Translations under genes and position numbers: made by a program
In this document: piece after piece, positions 11,350-21,876 of the stretch
Numbering within the stretch: position 1 is the first letter of the stretch
How the letters are laid out: the number at the start of each line of letters is the position of its first letter
The notes under the pieces: generated by a model
The model's input: only the letters and a program-made list of their open reading frames with translations
What the model was told of the DNA's origin: nothing
The model's database searches: none
Assembly (NCBI GenBank): GCA_011947345.1
Contig: JAAVTG010000375.1
Span: forward strand, 124,001-188,000
Source of the DNA: Phytophthora quininea
Lineage: Eukaryota; Oomycota; Peronosporomycetes; Peronosporales; Peronosporaceae
Length of the DNA stretch: 64,000 nt
Direction of reading: 5' to 3'

Positions 11350-11851
11350 ATGTCCAGCGATACTCTGACGTGGCTGCTGACCAAGAACACGAGCTCGTTC
11401 CTGATCAAGCGCAATGGCAACGAGTTCTCGCGCGAGAAGTTCAACCTGCTGAACCGCAACTGCCGCAAGTACTCGGGCCTGGCCTCCACCAAGGCCGTGG
11501 ACATCTCGATCGCGGACAAGAAGGTGACGCTCACCACCAAGGTCGAGAAGGCCGTGCGCAAGCCCGTCAAGGCCCAGAACGCCGTGCCCCTGCGCAAGGG
11601 AGCCCGCGCCGGCGCCCACACCATCCGCGCTAACATCTCGCGCAACTTCTACCGCCGCGACCTGAAGAAGGCCGCGCTCGCCAAGTGGTCGCGTCTGTCC
11701 ACCGTGGCCAAGGTCGAGAAGGGTGCGTCCGGCAGAGCTGAATATTACAGGACTTGCACTGCAGACACTGAGAGGGTGACAATGTTTTGTATTTGTGTTG
11801 CCAGGTGTCCTGCAGAAGAAGGCCATCCGCAGCCGTCGTCTCAAGGCCTAA
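11350..11851 (+). CDS. RPL28: 60S ribosomal protein eL28
   Basis: Large-subunit ribosomal protein. The N-terminus LTWLLTKNTSSFLIKRNG is diagnostic, followed by FSREKFNLLNRNCRKYSGLA and a basic C-terminus. Exon 1 (11350-11722) and exon 2 (11805-11851) join in phase (GTGCGT donor, GCCAG acceptor) to 139 residues, the family's normal length; the end reads VLQKKAIRSRRLKA. A further 68-bp intron (11282-11349, donor AAAAG/GTTTGT, acceptor GCTGCAG) appears to sit directly before the ATG. That explains why the frame stays open upstream and supports MSSDTLTWLL as the true start. Confidence 0.92.
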
Positions 11852-12095
11852 ACGACTTGTGGAGAGTCTGCGTCCTGCCGTTAGGTGGGGGCGTCTCGGT
11901 CTTCGAGTTGGGAATAATGACACTGAACTTTCGCTGGAATAGAAGTGCAAGGCTTTTGCTCCCGTGAACAATGTACGCTCTTCTCCTGTCGTGTCGCTCT
12001 CGGTTGCCTTCACTTGCCAGTTTAGCCTCAAGCACCTACCTCCAAACAGTCGCCACAGGAATTTAGCAGGTTTCTACCGGAGATATCTATCGCCA

Positions 12096-14649
12096 ATGCC
12101 GTCCCTACGACCGCTGGACTCTGTGGCTTCTAGTCTCGAACTACGCAGCTCCAAGACACTCATCGGCTCTGGCAACACGACGTGTGACGTGGTGGTACCC
12201 GACGCCCTTGAGCTCCACGCATTGCTCAATCTCGGCGAGGACAAGAACTCGGCCAAGTTGGTGCCATTTTCCACCACAGATGCTGGAGTCTGCTACGTTA
12301 ACGATGGCGTCGTGCCGAGGGAAGGAGCTCTGGTGGTAAACGGAGACCGAGTTGCTTTTGGGAATCCGTCCAACGCCTTCGTGTTTGAGCTGGCAAGTCC
12401 TCCACAGCCGACTGCAGTTTCGCCAACAAGACTTGAGACGAACGCAGTCTCTGACGTTGAAGATAATGCTGCAAGCCCTGCTCGAGCATTTCGGAAGGCG
12501 CTGGATGCTTTGAGAGGCGATCGCAAACCCACTACCCCAAGTGCATCGGTCGCTGCCTCAATTCAGAGTAACATGGCGAGGAAGCGAGATACTACTAGCA
12601 GCTTGTCTTCGTCAGCAAGCTCGATACCTTCGCTTAAATCTAAAAAGCAGCTCAACCGATTCCTGGTGGAAGCGTCGACCGACTCGCTGCTGAATGACTA
12701 CGTCGAGAGGAAATTGAAGCAGTGGCGGATACCTCGATCCAAGTCACCATCAGTTGCCAGTTCTACCAAAAGTGAAGCTTCAATACAAAGTCGAACTCCA
12801 TCACGCAGCGTACGACAGTCAACTAACAAGCGGAACCTCGCAGAAGTGGAGAAGTTGCGACTTTCTCAGCGGATCCGTGAAGTCAACGACGTAAGGACCA
12901 GCAACCACCCGGATCCTTTGGTAGATCATAACACTTGTGGATTTTACATCGCAGGTTTTGAATGGGGACTTGGACTTCGACTCGAGCTATCTGTCGGACA
13001 ACAACAACAAAGAAAATAGCGACGATGAAGATGAAGATGAAGACGAAGACGAGCTGCCGGCTATGATGGAAAAGGCTCCCTTACCTCCAGTCCTCACTTT
13101 CAAGAGTGTCTCGGCCTCAACACAAACAGAGAACTCAGAGCAAGAACGCACTCATCGTCTCGAACGAATGGCAGAGCGTTATTGCTACAAAGCAAACATG
13201 CAGCGTTGTTCCCGTATCTTCACGAGCTGGAGACAGGTTGCACTCGAACTACAAAATCAGAGGTTAGTTCTCCGGAAATTGCTCGCTCATGGAGATTTCC
13301 AACAGACTCAGCGTGCATGGAGTAAGTGGATCGAGAACACGCTTCTTTTAAGGCTCACGTCGGAACTGAACGAGCAGCACGTACGGCATATTCAACAGAC
13401 AACCGATACACTTCTTGATCGACATCACAAAGAGCAATTGTCCCTGCAGGAAAACCATGTTCATCAGATTCAAACGCTCATGGAACTGCTAGAAGAAAAG
13501 ACGACGAGCTAAACTGCCAGGGAGATGTGCAGCGTCGCTCACGGTTCTTTACGAGGTGGAGACAAGTTGCTCTCCAAGGACAAAAACGGAGGTTGGTACT
13601 ACGAAAGTTGCTGTCTCATGGAGCGTCCCGACTGGTTCAACGGGCTTGGCTGAAGTGGATTGAATCCACGATCCTTATCCGTGTCCAGACAGAAATGAAG
13701 GCGCGGAATGAGGATCGTATCCAACAGACTACAGACTCACTAGTCGACCAGCACAATCAAGCGCAGTTGTCACAACAGGAAGACCATGCGTACCAGCTAC
13801 AAAAACTCATGCAACTTGTGGAAGAAAAGACCAGGAGTTAAAACAACTACAGCAACAGCTACGTGCTGATGCCCTCGAAAAGGTAATTTTCAACATCATG
13901 ACGCTTCATCTGGGCTAGACTCACGATAACTGAAACTTTTAGGCCGCCGCAAAGGTAAAGTGCGAGCAAGACATCAACACTTTCTTCCAGGAGACGGTCG
14001 TCAAGGTATTTGCATGAACCATTGCTGCCCAAGCAGCGGGATCATCTAACTGTGTTCCACTGTGCTCGATACTGCAGTGCGATGAACAGATCTCGGACGC
14101 GAACGATCAGCTGGAGACGCTACTCCAGACCGTCGACGACGACGTTCTAGGTGCTCGATTCGGTGCTGCACAGGTACGTCTCGTTTCTCTCGTCATACAG
14201 AGAATCGTCACTAACCACGTCTCCAATCTCAGTACCTTCTGAACGTCATTCTCCAACAGAAAATTTCCAATGCCAATGAACAAATGCGTCTCCAAGCGGC
14301 TCACCTCAAGCCACTGCCACTGTCCAACGACCCCATTGAGGATGATCCCACCTCCAAACTCTCCTCTAACGGCCGCTTCCTACACGATATGGCTCACCAG
14401 GTAACTTTCGTAAATCTTTCACCAAACGCTTTCATCGTCTTATTTGTTGTTGTTGTACTTTTGCAGCGTCTCACTCGTCTCCAGCAGCTGCATCGCTCGT
14501 TCGCCAAGCTCGCGTCTGTCTCCGACGTGGACCACTCGTTGGACTCGGAGCGTCTCCGCCACGGTCTCTTCTTATCCGATGCCATCTATCAGCGTCAGCA
14601 GCGTCACCTCTCCGTCATGGCAGCTCTGTATCTTCAATCTCATCACTAA
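12096..14649 (+). CDS. FHA-like protein with two SFI1-like repeats and coiled coil
   Basis: Six exons (12096-12890, 12955-13882, 13943-14005, 14078-14173, 14233-14400, 14467-14649) join in phase to ~744 residues. Residues 1-100 resemble a forkhead-associated phosphothreonine-binding domain (LIGSGNTTCDVVVPDALELH, then LVVNGDRVAFG). Next come a Ser-rich basic linker, an acidic patch, and two tandem ~100-residue repeats built on SRIFTSWRQVAL / SRFFTRWRQVAL and QRAWSKWIE / QRAWLKWIE, like the Trp-Arg motifs of centrin-binding SFI1. A helical tail follows. Each repeat ends in the same sequence (gaagaaaagac) with the same single-base loss (near 13500 and 13830). The role is unknown; basal body or centrosome is plausible from the repeats. 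Confidence 0.6.
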
Positions 14650-14665
14650 GCATGTTCTCGACGCC

Positions 14666-14989
14666 CTAGAAGTCCAGCAACAGCTGCGCCAGGATCTGTT
14701 CAATGTGCTGCGGCTCCACTTGCTCGCTATCGTCCACCATGGCCTCTATCTGAGCGCGACGCAGCGCCTCCACCACCATCAGCCGCAGCAACTCGGCGCT
14801 CAACTGCAGCGCGTCCGCGTGGATCTTGCGCACGCGAGAAGCCGCCGCCGCGGGCGTCACGAGCGGCGCCGAGTCCAGCAGGTCCTCGTCCTCGCTAATG
14901 TCGCTCACCAGAGACTCGGCGGCGCTCGCATTGGCCGCCCACGCCGTCTGGAAGAGCTGCTCCACCAGCGCCGGCCGGAAGGATGCCAT
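14666..14989 (-). CDS. CENP-X: CENP-X / MHF2 histone-fold protein
   Basis: Small histone-fold protein that pairs with CENP-S (MHF1) at kinetochores and with FANCM on branched DNA. The C-terminal half matches the family closely: DALQLSAELLRLMVVEALRR, then QVEPQHIEQILAQLLLDF, where the final LLLDF is the characteristic end. I chose the ATG giving MASFRPALVEQLFQ; this yields 107 residues, slightly longer than the ~80 of animal proteins because of an acidic loop (SDISEDEDLLDSAP). Its stop is 16 bp from the stop of the convergent FHA gene. Its start is only 54 bp from the stop of the upstream phosphoesterase gene on the same strand, so the promoter must lie within that gene's 3' end. Confidence 0.85.
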   Translation of the reverse strand: MASFRPALVEQLFQTAWAANASAAESLVSDISEDEDLLDSAPLVTPAAAASRVRKIHADALQLSAELLRLMVVEALRRAQIEAMVDDSEQVEPQHIEQILAQLLLDF

Positions 14990-15043
14990 GTGCTCGAATA
15001 TAGTAATGATATTTCGAGGAATAATACTATTTATCACATCGTC

Positions 15044-17491
15044 TTAATACATGCAGTCGAGCTGTTCCTCCGACTGCTTTTGGCTCGGGTCGGAGAAATA
15101 TCGCTTCCAGCTTTGCAGCGTGGATGTTCCTTCCATGCCGACGGTCCATTGAAGCACTCGCGCCCGCCGATCGAAGCTGGAGAGACCGTAGGCTTGACCC
15201 AGTCCGATTCCGCCCCCGTAGCAGAGCTGGATGTCTTGGCGCTGGTCACAATATTCGTTGACGTGGTCGTGGCCCACGAAAACAGCCTTGACGTCCCCCA
15301 TCTCAACGAGAGCCGAGAACAGGCCGCAGTTCACCTCGGAGCTCGTTGGGTCTTCATTCTCTTCACCGTGGGCGGAGGTCACCAGCGCATACTCTGGCAG
15401 CGGAATGTGAAAGAACATCATCGCCGGCACAGTCGATCTGTTGACTTCTTCAGCTGCGTGGGACGACGCCAGCTCGCGGTAGAAATTGATCTGGGACTCT
15501 TTGATCCAGTCGTAGCCTGCAGGATCACTAACCAAAGGATACGTCGCGTTGTCGATCTGGCCGTGGAAGTCGAGGAAATACATGCGGAAGACGGTGTCTC
15601 CCTCGTCACCCCAATCGCCCTTAGCAGGAGCCACGACATTGACCTCATAGTTTCCAACGCCATCAACCCCGCGAGGGCCATATTCATGTGCGAGTAGTTC
15701 TTTCCGGCCGTCATCAGATCCAGCATGTCCTCTTTTGAAAACCCTCCGTCGCTGTCGGAGTCGCCGAATACTGCACCCCACGGGATGCCGCGACTTTCAA
15801 CACGCTGCGTGAAAATGTCGATCGCGCGGGTGTGGTTGGTGGCGTTCGATGTGTCCACGTTGTCGCCCGAGAAGACCACAAAGTCTGACTGCTCAATGCC
15901 GAGCAGCTCGTCAAGAAACGCGATCGCAAGTGCCTCGCGGCACGAGTTGTACAGCGGGTCGCTTGTTGACGTCCCGGTGCCTCCCTTTAATTGCTGTGCA
16001 ATTGCCGCAGCGGCCCTCAGAACGCTTGCTCCGTACGGCTCCTTTGGTGGGTTCGAGCACGGATAGTCTGGGTCGCCTGTAAGATGCAAGTCCGCAATCT
16101 GCACCACCCGAAAGGATAGTTCGGTATAGTTCAAGATGGCCTCCACCGATGAGGATATCTCATCATCGCCACCTCCAGAGCCTTTGGCGCTATCCGTTGT
16201 CGACAACAAGGCCGAGGGCTCAAACCATCTCGCCAGAATAAAAGAATGCACTTGTCCTGTGTTCTCATCGCCAACAACCTGCCAGTTTCCAGGGATCAAT
16301 GTCGAGATGTTGACGTTCGATGCTTCATTTTCCGGCGTCTGATACAGCGACAACTCGGCCACCTACGGCAACGAAGACGTTGTCAAGAGCGTGTCGTTCC
16401 TGTCCTCGCTCTTCAACTCCACCACCCTCCATTCGGCGCATAACTTAATTGGATTAGCCACCCGGCCTCCGATAATTTCCGTGCTGGTCGTATCTCGGTC
16501 GGCCACGGGGCATGCTTCGTTTGGAAGAACGCCAGTGAGATTAACCAAGGCGGTGACCGAGTCACTCGAGATTGCCGGTGGTCTCAGCACACAAACGATA
16601 ACGTCATTCGAACCGGCGTTGACAATCGCTGCTTGTGATGATTTCTGCACAAAGCCTGGCAGTTCCCATTGACCTGCCGGGTCTTGTCTGTCACACGTCA
16701 AAACAATACCTGTGTTGGCGACATTGCTCAGCACCTTAAGCCCGAGAATCGGCCGCACAGGATACCTAACACTCATGAACACGCTGGGGTCCCTTGACGG
16801 CATCTTTAGGTCGACGGGCCACGTAATCCATCCCGGAGCATTGTGGTTATAAAATTCTTCCGTCATCGTCATGAGGTCGACAACATAGTTGTGGGAATCG
16901 AAAGCTTCCTTGCAGTCGCGTACGCCACACACACCAAAACACCCGAGGTTGGGTTTGAAAGTGCGTCCAGGTTCACCGGGCAATGAGAGGCGTTCGCTAC
17001 GACTACAAGCTGTTGCAGAACTAAGGTTTCATCCACATTGGCCGTCACAGCGTCTGCTGGTCCGTGTAGGCTTTGCTGCATGCAAAAGTAATAGTAATGT
17101 GGACCTTCGTACAACGAAGTTACCCAGTGAACACCCGTCGGGATCCACCCGGACTGGCACCCCTCTTGGCATCGCCGTCTGTTGCCGCGCTCGCCAAATT
17201 CAAATTCGTGACAGCTACACGCGGTAATATCAACGTCGGCGAGCTAGGGCCTTCATGGTCAAGAGAAGGCCATGATGACTCATTAGACCCTGAAACCCAG
17301 TGGATCGCTGCTATTGTTACGATTACCACCACCAATGTCACCAGCAGACAGATCACTCCAACGGTGACGTCGCGCTTAAAGCTGGGCGCTCCACGGTGTG
17401 AACGCTTCGTTTCCGTCTCCTGTTCCGGTGCTTGAGCCGTTGTGTCTTCCTGATTTTTAGGCGACACCACTGCCATTGTTCGCAGCTCCAT
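15044..17491 (-). CDS. Membrane-anchored calcineurin-like metallophosphoesterase
   Basis: Probable type II membrane protein: a short cytosolic N-terminus, one helix (VTVGVICLLVTLVVVIVTIA), a large lumenal or extracellular region, and a C-terminal purple-acid-phosphatase-like catalytic domain. Metal-binding motifs are visible: VVQIADLHLTG, VVFSGDNVDTSN, FFHIPLPEY and VFVGHDHVNEYC. The nearest known group is the inactive-PAP 28/29-like phosphoesterases. Three single-base losses (near 17150, 16960 and 15680) and one in-frame TAG (16365-16363) interrupt it. With three bases restored the frame spans ~816 codons, leaving only the TAG unexplained. It may be a base error, or the gene may be a pseudogene. 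A fragment of its 3' end occurs at 3459. Confidence 0.7.
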
Positions 17492-18043
17492 CACTTGATC
17501 TCGTGAATGGTGTCGTCTTAGTGTCCTGCTCTTCAAATGGGTTTTGAAACCAAAGCTCACACGAATAACAGACGCAGAAACGACCAGGTTAACCCTTTGA
17601 CCAGAAATTCCAGCAGGTTTGGAGTTATCACACAGTTCCTTCCAAGCATAATTCACATGTCAAAATCATCCTCCAACGACAATTCGCTGACCGAGAGATC
17701 CCTCCAAGAGAGGCAGAAGCTCGAGAAAGAGATTAGCTCTGTACAAGATTTTGGTTCCCTTCCTGAGATGACATCTGTATGGTGAGCTGTTGATGCACGA
17801 GCCAATTCAAGAAAGAGAGGTGACACAGGCATTTGCCAGGCTCCCTTCGAGTTGTTCGGACAGTGAGAAAAGGCTTGCATATCAAAACCATCTCCAAACT
17901 GAGGAAAAGCCACGTGCACGCAAGTCTTACGACAAGTCAGCAGTTTCGTTAGAGTAACGATAACGACTGCATTTTTCCTCTTGTGCACCAGCACAAGCCA
18001 AATTTCTCGTTGCCAAGCACCTCCGCCTGCTGCATTTTCACTC
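17492..18043. other. Divergent intergenic region, phosphoesterase / GH17
   Basis: About 550 bp with no supported gene; one minus-strand open frame here has no recognisable domain. A GCATTTTCACTC sequence lies immediately before the GH17 start but is too close to be a confident initiator. Confidence 0.4.
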
Positions 18044-19370
18044 ATGATGAAGTTCCTCCTCCCGACCTTCTTCTCAGCGCTAGCCTTGCTGTCAGGTACC
18101 GACGCCCTCAATGTCAAGATGTCCGGTGTCAACTACAACACTCGAAAGGGACCGGACTGGGCCCCGACAACCAAAAGTGCAAGTCTGCTTCGGAGGTGCA
18201 GAAAGACATGTACGCGCTCAAGGGTATCACCGACAAGGTCCGCATCTACTCGTTAGTCGACTGCGACCAAGCGACTCTCGTGCTCCCCGCTGCCAAGAAT
18301 GCCGGTCTCAAGGTGCACTTGGGTATCTGGACCACCAACAGCCACGACTATCTGCTTCAGGAGAAGAGCAAGCTCGCCGCGTTGATCGACAGTGGCCTTG
18401 TGGACAGCAACGTCGTTGGCTTGCATGTCGGCAGTGAGACCATCTACCGCAAGGAGATCACGGCAGACACCGCCATCAGCTACATGAAGGAGATCCGCGA
18501 CTACATCCGTGGTCGCGGTCTGCAAACTCCCGTGGCGATCGCTGACGTCGTCGACATCTACTATGCCAACCCGCAACTGATCGACGCATGCGACTACATC
18601 AGCGTGAACCAGTTCTCCTTCTGGGAGAAATCCGACATCAACGAAGGTGCTGCTGTCATGCTCGACCGTCTCAGGAACCTTCGTATTTCAGCCGCCAAGA
18701 AGAACAAGAAGATGGTCATCTCGGAGGTGGGCTGGAGCTCCGGGGGCTCGGACCCTGCCGCTGGTGTGGCTTCCCCGACAACCAGGCCAAGTTCTTCTCC
18801 GACTTCTTCCAGATGGCTCGCTCGCACAACTTCGACTACTATTGGTACGTCGCCTTCGACTCCAAGTGGCGCGTGTCGAACGGAGGCAAGGAAGTTGAGG
18901 CGGACTTTGGGGTATTCCAGGAGGACGACACCATCAAGAGCAACTTCCAAAACCTCACCATCGGCTGGAAGGACCCGCGAGTGATCCGCAACCCCAAGAC
19001 CAGTCGCTTGCTCTCCGAGAACAACGGCACCGTCTACATGTCGACCAAGTCGAGCGACTGGCTGGTACAGGAGCAACAGGTCTGGTTCTTCGACTCTGCG
19101 GCACAGCAGGTCCGCTCCAAGAGCAGTGATCGCTGTCTGGACGCGTACCAGGCTTGGAATGGCGGCATCGTGCACGTGTACCGCTGCATGGGCAACGAGG
19201 TCAACCAGAAATGGACGTTCGAGAGCTCGACGGGCAAACTCAAGCACGCGGTGCACCAGGGCTTCTGTATGGACATGGATCCGGCCCAGAACTACAAGGT
19301 GCAGCTCTACGGCTGCTCCCCCAACAACCCCAACCAGCAGTGGGCGGTGATCGGCCCCGCGAGCATCTAA
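18044..19370 (+). CDS. Secreted GH17 endo-beta-1,3-glucanase with ricin-type lectin domain
   Basis: Cleaves beta-1,3-glucans, either the organism's own wall or plant callose. Signal peptide (KFLLPTFFSALALLSGTDA), then a GH17 barrel: MSGVNYNTRKGPDW, acid/base glutamate in LHVGSETIYR, nucleophile glutamate in MVISEVGWSSGG. The C-terminal ~130 residues form a ricin-B-like beta-trefoil with QxW motifs (EQQVWFFD, NQKWTFES, NQQWAVIG) and DRCLDAY/GFCMDMD repeats, probably a glucan-binding module. Two single-base losses, near 18175 (C run, WAP/DNQKC) and 18770 (before FPDNQAKFFSDFF), break the frame; restoring them gives 442 residues. Two adjacent ATGs at 18044 and 18047 are equivalent starts. Confidence 0.9.
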
Positions 19371-19545
19371 GCGCCTTCAGCGTCGTACATGTAGTTTCTC
19401 TTAGCGAAAACTGAAGTTTTAGAAACGCAACAGAATTTGACTTGTGCTTTGTATGGCGCTAGTTCAACCACGAACTAAATCATGCGGTACTCGCGTTTCA
19501 TTCAAGGTTTGTCTTGCTGCAGTTCACGTGTATCAATCGTCAAGC

Positions 19546-20515
19546 ATGACGCAGCAGCTCCGCCACGTGCTGGTCATCGGCTCTGTGAACGCCGACATCG
19601 TCGTCGAGATCGACCGCCTGCCGGTGCGCGGCGAGACGCTGGCGGCCAATAAGCCCGACACGGGCAACTTCTTCCCGGGCGGCAAGGGCAGCAACCAGGC
19701 AGCGGCTGCCGCTCGCATCATCGGCGCGAACCACCCGTCGCTCTACGCCAAGTTCGCCGGCCAGTTCGGCAACGACACACGGCGGGGCGCTGGCCGAGGC
19801 CCTGCACGGTGTCGGGGCCGACACGCAGCTGTCGGGCCACCCTAACTGTCCATCGGGCCAGGCGTTCGTGTTCGTGTACCCGGACGGGGACAACTCGATC
19901 GTGATCGTCGGCGGCGCCAACGCCGCGTGGCCCGATATGCTGCCGGCGGCTCTGACCGAAGCCATCAAGACGGCGGCCATCGTGCTGCTGCAGTGCGAGA
20001 TCCCGGCGCGGATCAACGCTCTGGTGGCCAAGACGGCCGCCGAGACGGGCGTCCCCGTCATGTTCGACACGGGCGGCGAGGACACGCCCATCCCGGCGGA
20101 CGTGCTGCCCCACTTGACCTACGTCTGTCCCAATGAAACGGAGCTCGCTCGTCTCACCAAGCGCGAGGTCAATAACAAGGAAGAAGCCATTGCAGCGGCC
20201 AGGTTCCTGCAAAAACAAGGCGCCAAGAATGTGCTGGTCACTCTGGGCTCGGAAGGATCGGTGTTCGTCCCTGCGGACGGCTCCGAGGTGACCCACCAGC
20301 GCTGCTTCAAGGTCGACAAGGTCGTTGACACCACCGGGGCCGGCGATTGCTACCGCGGTGCGTTCGCCGTCGCGTTCGCAGAGGGTCGTGAGATCCAGGA
20401 CTGCATGGCTCGTGCCGCTGCGGCTGGAGCTCTGTGCGTCCAACGTGCCGGTGCACTGCCCAGCCTGCCGTCCGGTGAGGAAGTGGTGGAGTTCCTCAAG
20501 ACAAGCGAGTTGTAG
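19546..20515 (+). CDS. Ribokinase, tandem copy A
   Basis: PfkB-family kinase that phosphorylates ribose at O5. The N-terminus HVLVIGSVNADIVVEIDRLP and the FFPGGKGSNQAAAAAR motif are ribokinase hallmarks, and the C-terminal catalytic anion-hole motif is DTTGAGDCYRGAFA with the base Asp. The frame breaks near 19785, between FGNDT and HGGALAEALHGVGADTQLSG. Here two bases are missing, or one is extra, unlike most breaks in this window; copy B reads GSDSHAG at that point. Repaired length is 323 residues. The two copies are ~75% similar and transcribed in the same direction with a ~350-bp spacer. A TTTCATTCAAGG sequence at 19497 could be its initiator. Confidence 0.88.
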
Positions 20516-20868
20516 AGCAGATAGCGCTTAGTTTTGTTAGATGTGTGCACGTCGGACTGCTGAATAAAAACCATCAGACTTGTGCGATAACTGTGAGTCG
20601 CGTTCCCATGCCATATCCCAACGTCACTGCACAGCACGGTGCGTGTTTTCCGGCGCAGTGCTAACAGCTTCAACTCATTGTTTTCTGAATGCCCTTGCAG
20701 TTCTGTGGTGTAATGCCAGGCGAGTTAGCATTCGCGCGCTTGCCTCAGTCATCACCTCATACAGCATTTCCCCGCCTTGTTCAACCACTTTCCGAGACCG
20801 ACATAGTTCTCAAACCATTGTCACTTGAAAATTGGCCACCTTCAGCCCAAGTACAAGACCTCAAAACC

Positions 20869-21876
20869 ATGACGCAGACTCACGGCATCATCCTGATTGT
20901 TGGCTCCGTTGGCGCCGACTTTTTCGTTGACATAGACCGCCTTCCGGTCCGTGGCGAGACCCTGGCTGCCAACAAACCCGACACTGGAAACATCTTCCCC
21001 GGCGGCAAAGGTGGCAACCAAGCCGCCGCCGCCGCCAAGATTCTCGGCGCCAAGCATCCGTCGTTGGCGGTCAAATTTGCTGGCCAAATTGGCAGCGACT
21101 CGCACGCTGGGATGATATTGGACGCTCTCCACGGCGCTGGCGTTGATACGTCCCTTTCAGGTCGACCGGAATGCCGATCAGGCCAAGCGTACGTGTTCGT
21201 CTTCCCAGATGGAGACAACTCAATCGTCATCGTCAGTGGTGCCAACGCTGCGTGGCCGGAGCAGCTTCCAGCTGAATTGACAAAGGCCATCCAGAGCGCC
21301 GCCATTGTGCTGGTACAATGTGAAATCCCCTCTCGTGTTAACGCACTCGTCGCGAAAACTGCAGCCGTGACCAAAGTGCCCGTCATTTACGACACCGGAG
21401 GCGATGACTACCCGATTCCAGCAGAGATCTTGCCGCTCTTGACGTACGTCTGCCCCAACGAGACCGAACTCGCTCGGCTGATGAAGCGTCCAGTGAACAA
21501 TACCGAGGATGCTATCGCCGCGGCGAGACTGTTGCAGCAACAAGGTGCGAAGAATGTGCTGGTCACCTTGGGGTCTTACGGATCCGTTTTCGTTCCTGCC
21601 GATGACTCCGAAGTGATCCACCAAAGCGCCTTCAAGGTGGACAACGTGGTCGACACAACTGGAGCTGGAGACTGCTACCGCGGGGCTTTCGCAGTGGCGT
21701 TTGCTGAAGGTCGCTCGGTCCAGGACTGCATGGTTCGTGCGTCTGCTGCTAGTGCTTTGTGCGTCCAAAAACCCGGCGCTCTGCCGAGTCTGCCGTCGGG
21801 TGATGAGGTCACGGAGTTCCTGAAAACGGCTACTAGAGGAAATTCATGTACTAGTCGCACTCACCGCTGCCAATAA
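20869..21876 (+). CDS. Ribokinase, tandem copy B
   Basis: Intact PfkB-family ribokinase of 335 residues, paralogous to the gene just upstream. Key motifs are IFPGGKGGNQAAAAAK, VCPNETELARL and DTTGAGDCYRGAFA. The ATG at 20869 aligns with the start of copy A (MTQTHG versus MTQQLR), although the frame is open further upstream. The C-terminus runs ~17 residues beyond copy A (ending THRCQ), and this extra coding sequence overlaps by 26 bp the 3' coding end of the convergent cyclase gene. The extension may reflect loss of an ancestral stop. Confidence 0.88.
   Translation: MTQTHGIILIVGSVGADFFVDIDRLPVRGETLAANKPDTGNIFPGGKGGNQAAAAAKILGAKHPSLAVKFAGQIGSDSHAGMILDALHGAGVDTSLSGRPECRSGQAYVFVFPDGDNSIVIVSGANAAWPEQLPAELTKAIQSAAIVLVQCEIPSRVNALVAKTAAVTKVPVIYDTGGDDYPIPAEILPLLTYVCPNETELARLMKRPVNNTEDAIAAARLLQQQGAKNVLVTLGSYGSVFVPADDSEVIHQSAFKVDNVVDTTGAGDCYRGAFAVAFAEGRSVQDCMVRASAASALCVQKPGALPSLPSGDEVTEFLKTATRGNSCTSRTHRCQ

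Noticed and set aside
17653..18132. 159-codon minus-strand frame upstream of GH17
   Set aside because: It overlaps the GH17 start on the other strand and shows no domain or splice logic; likely chance.
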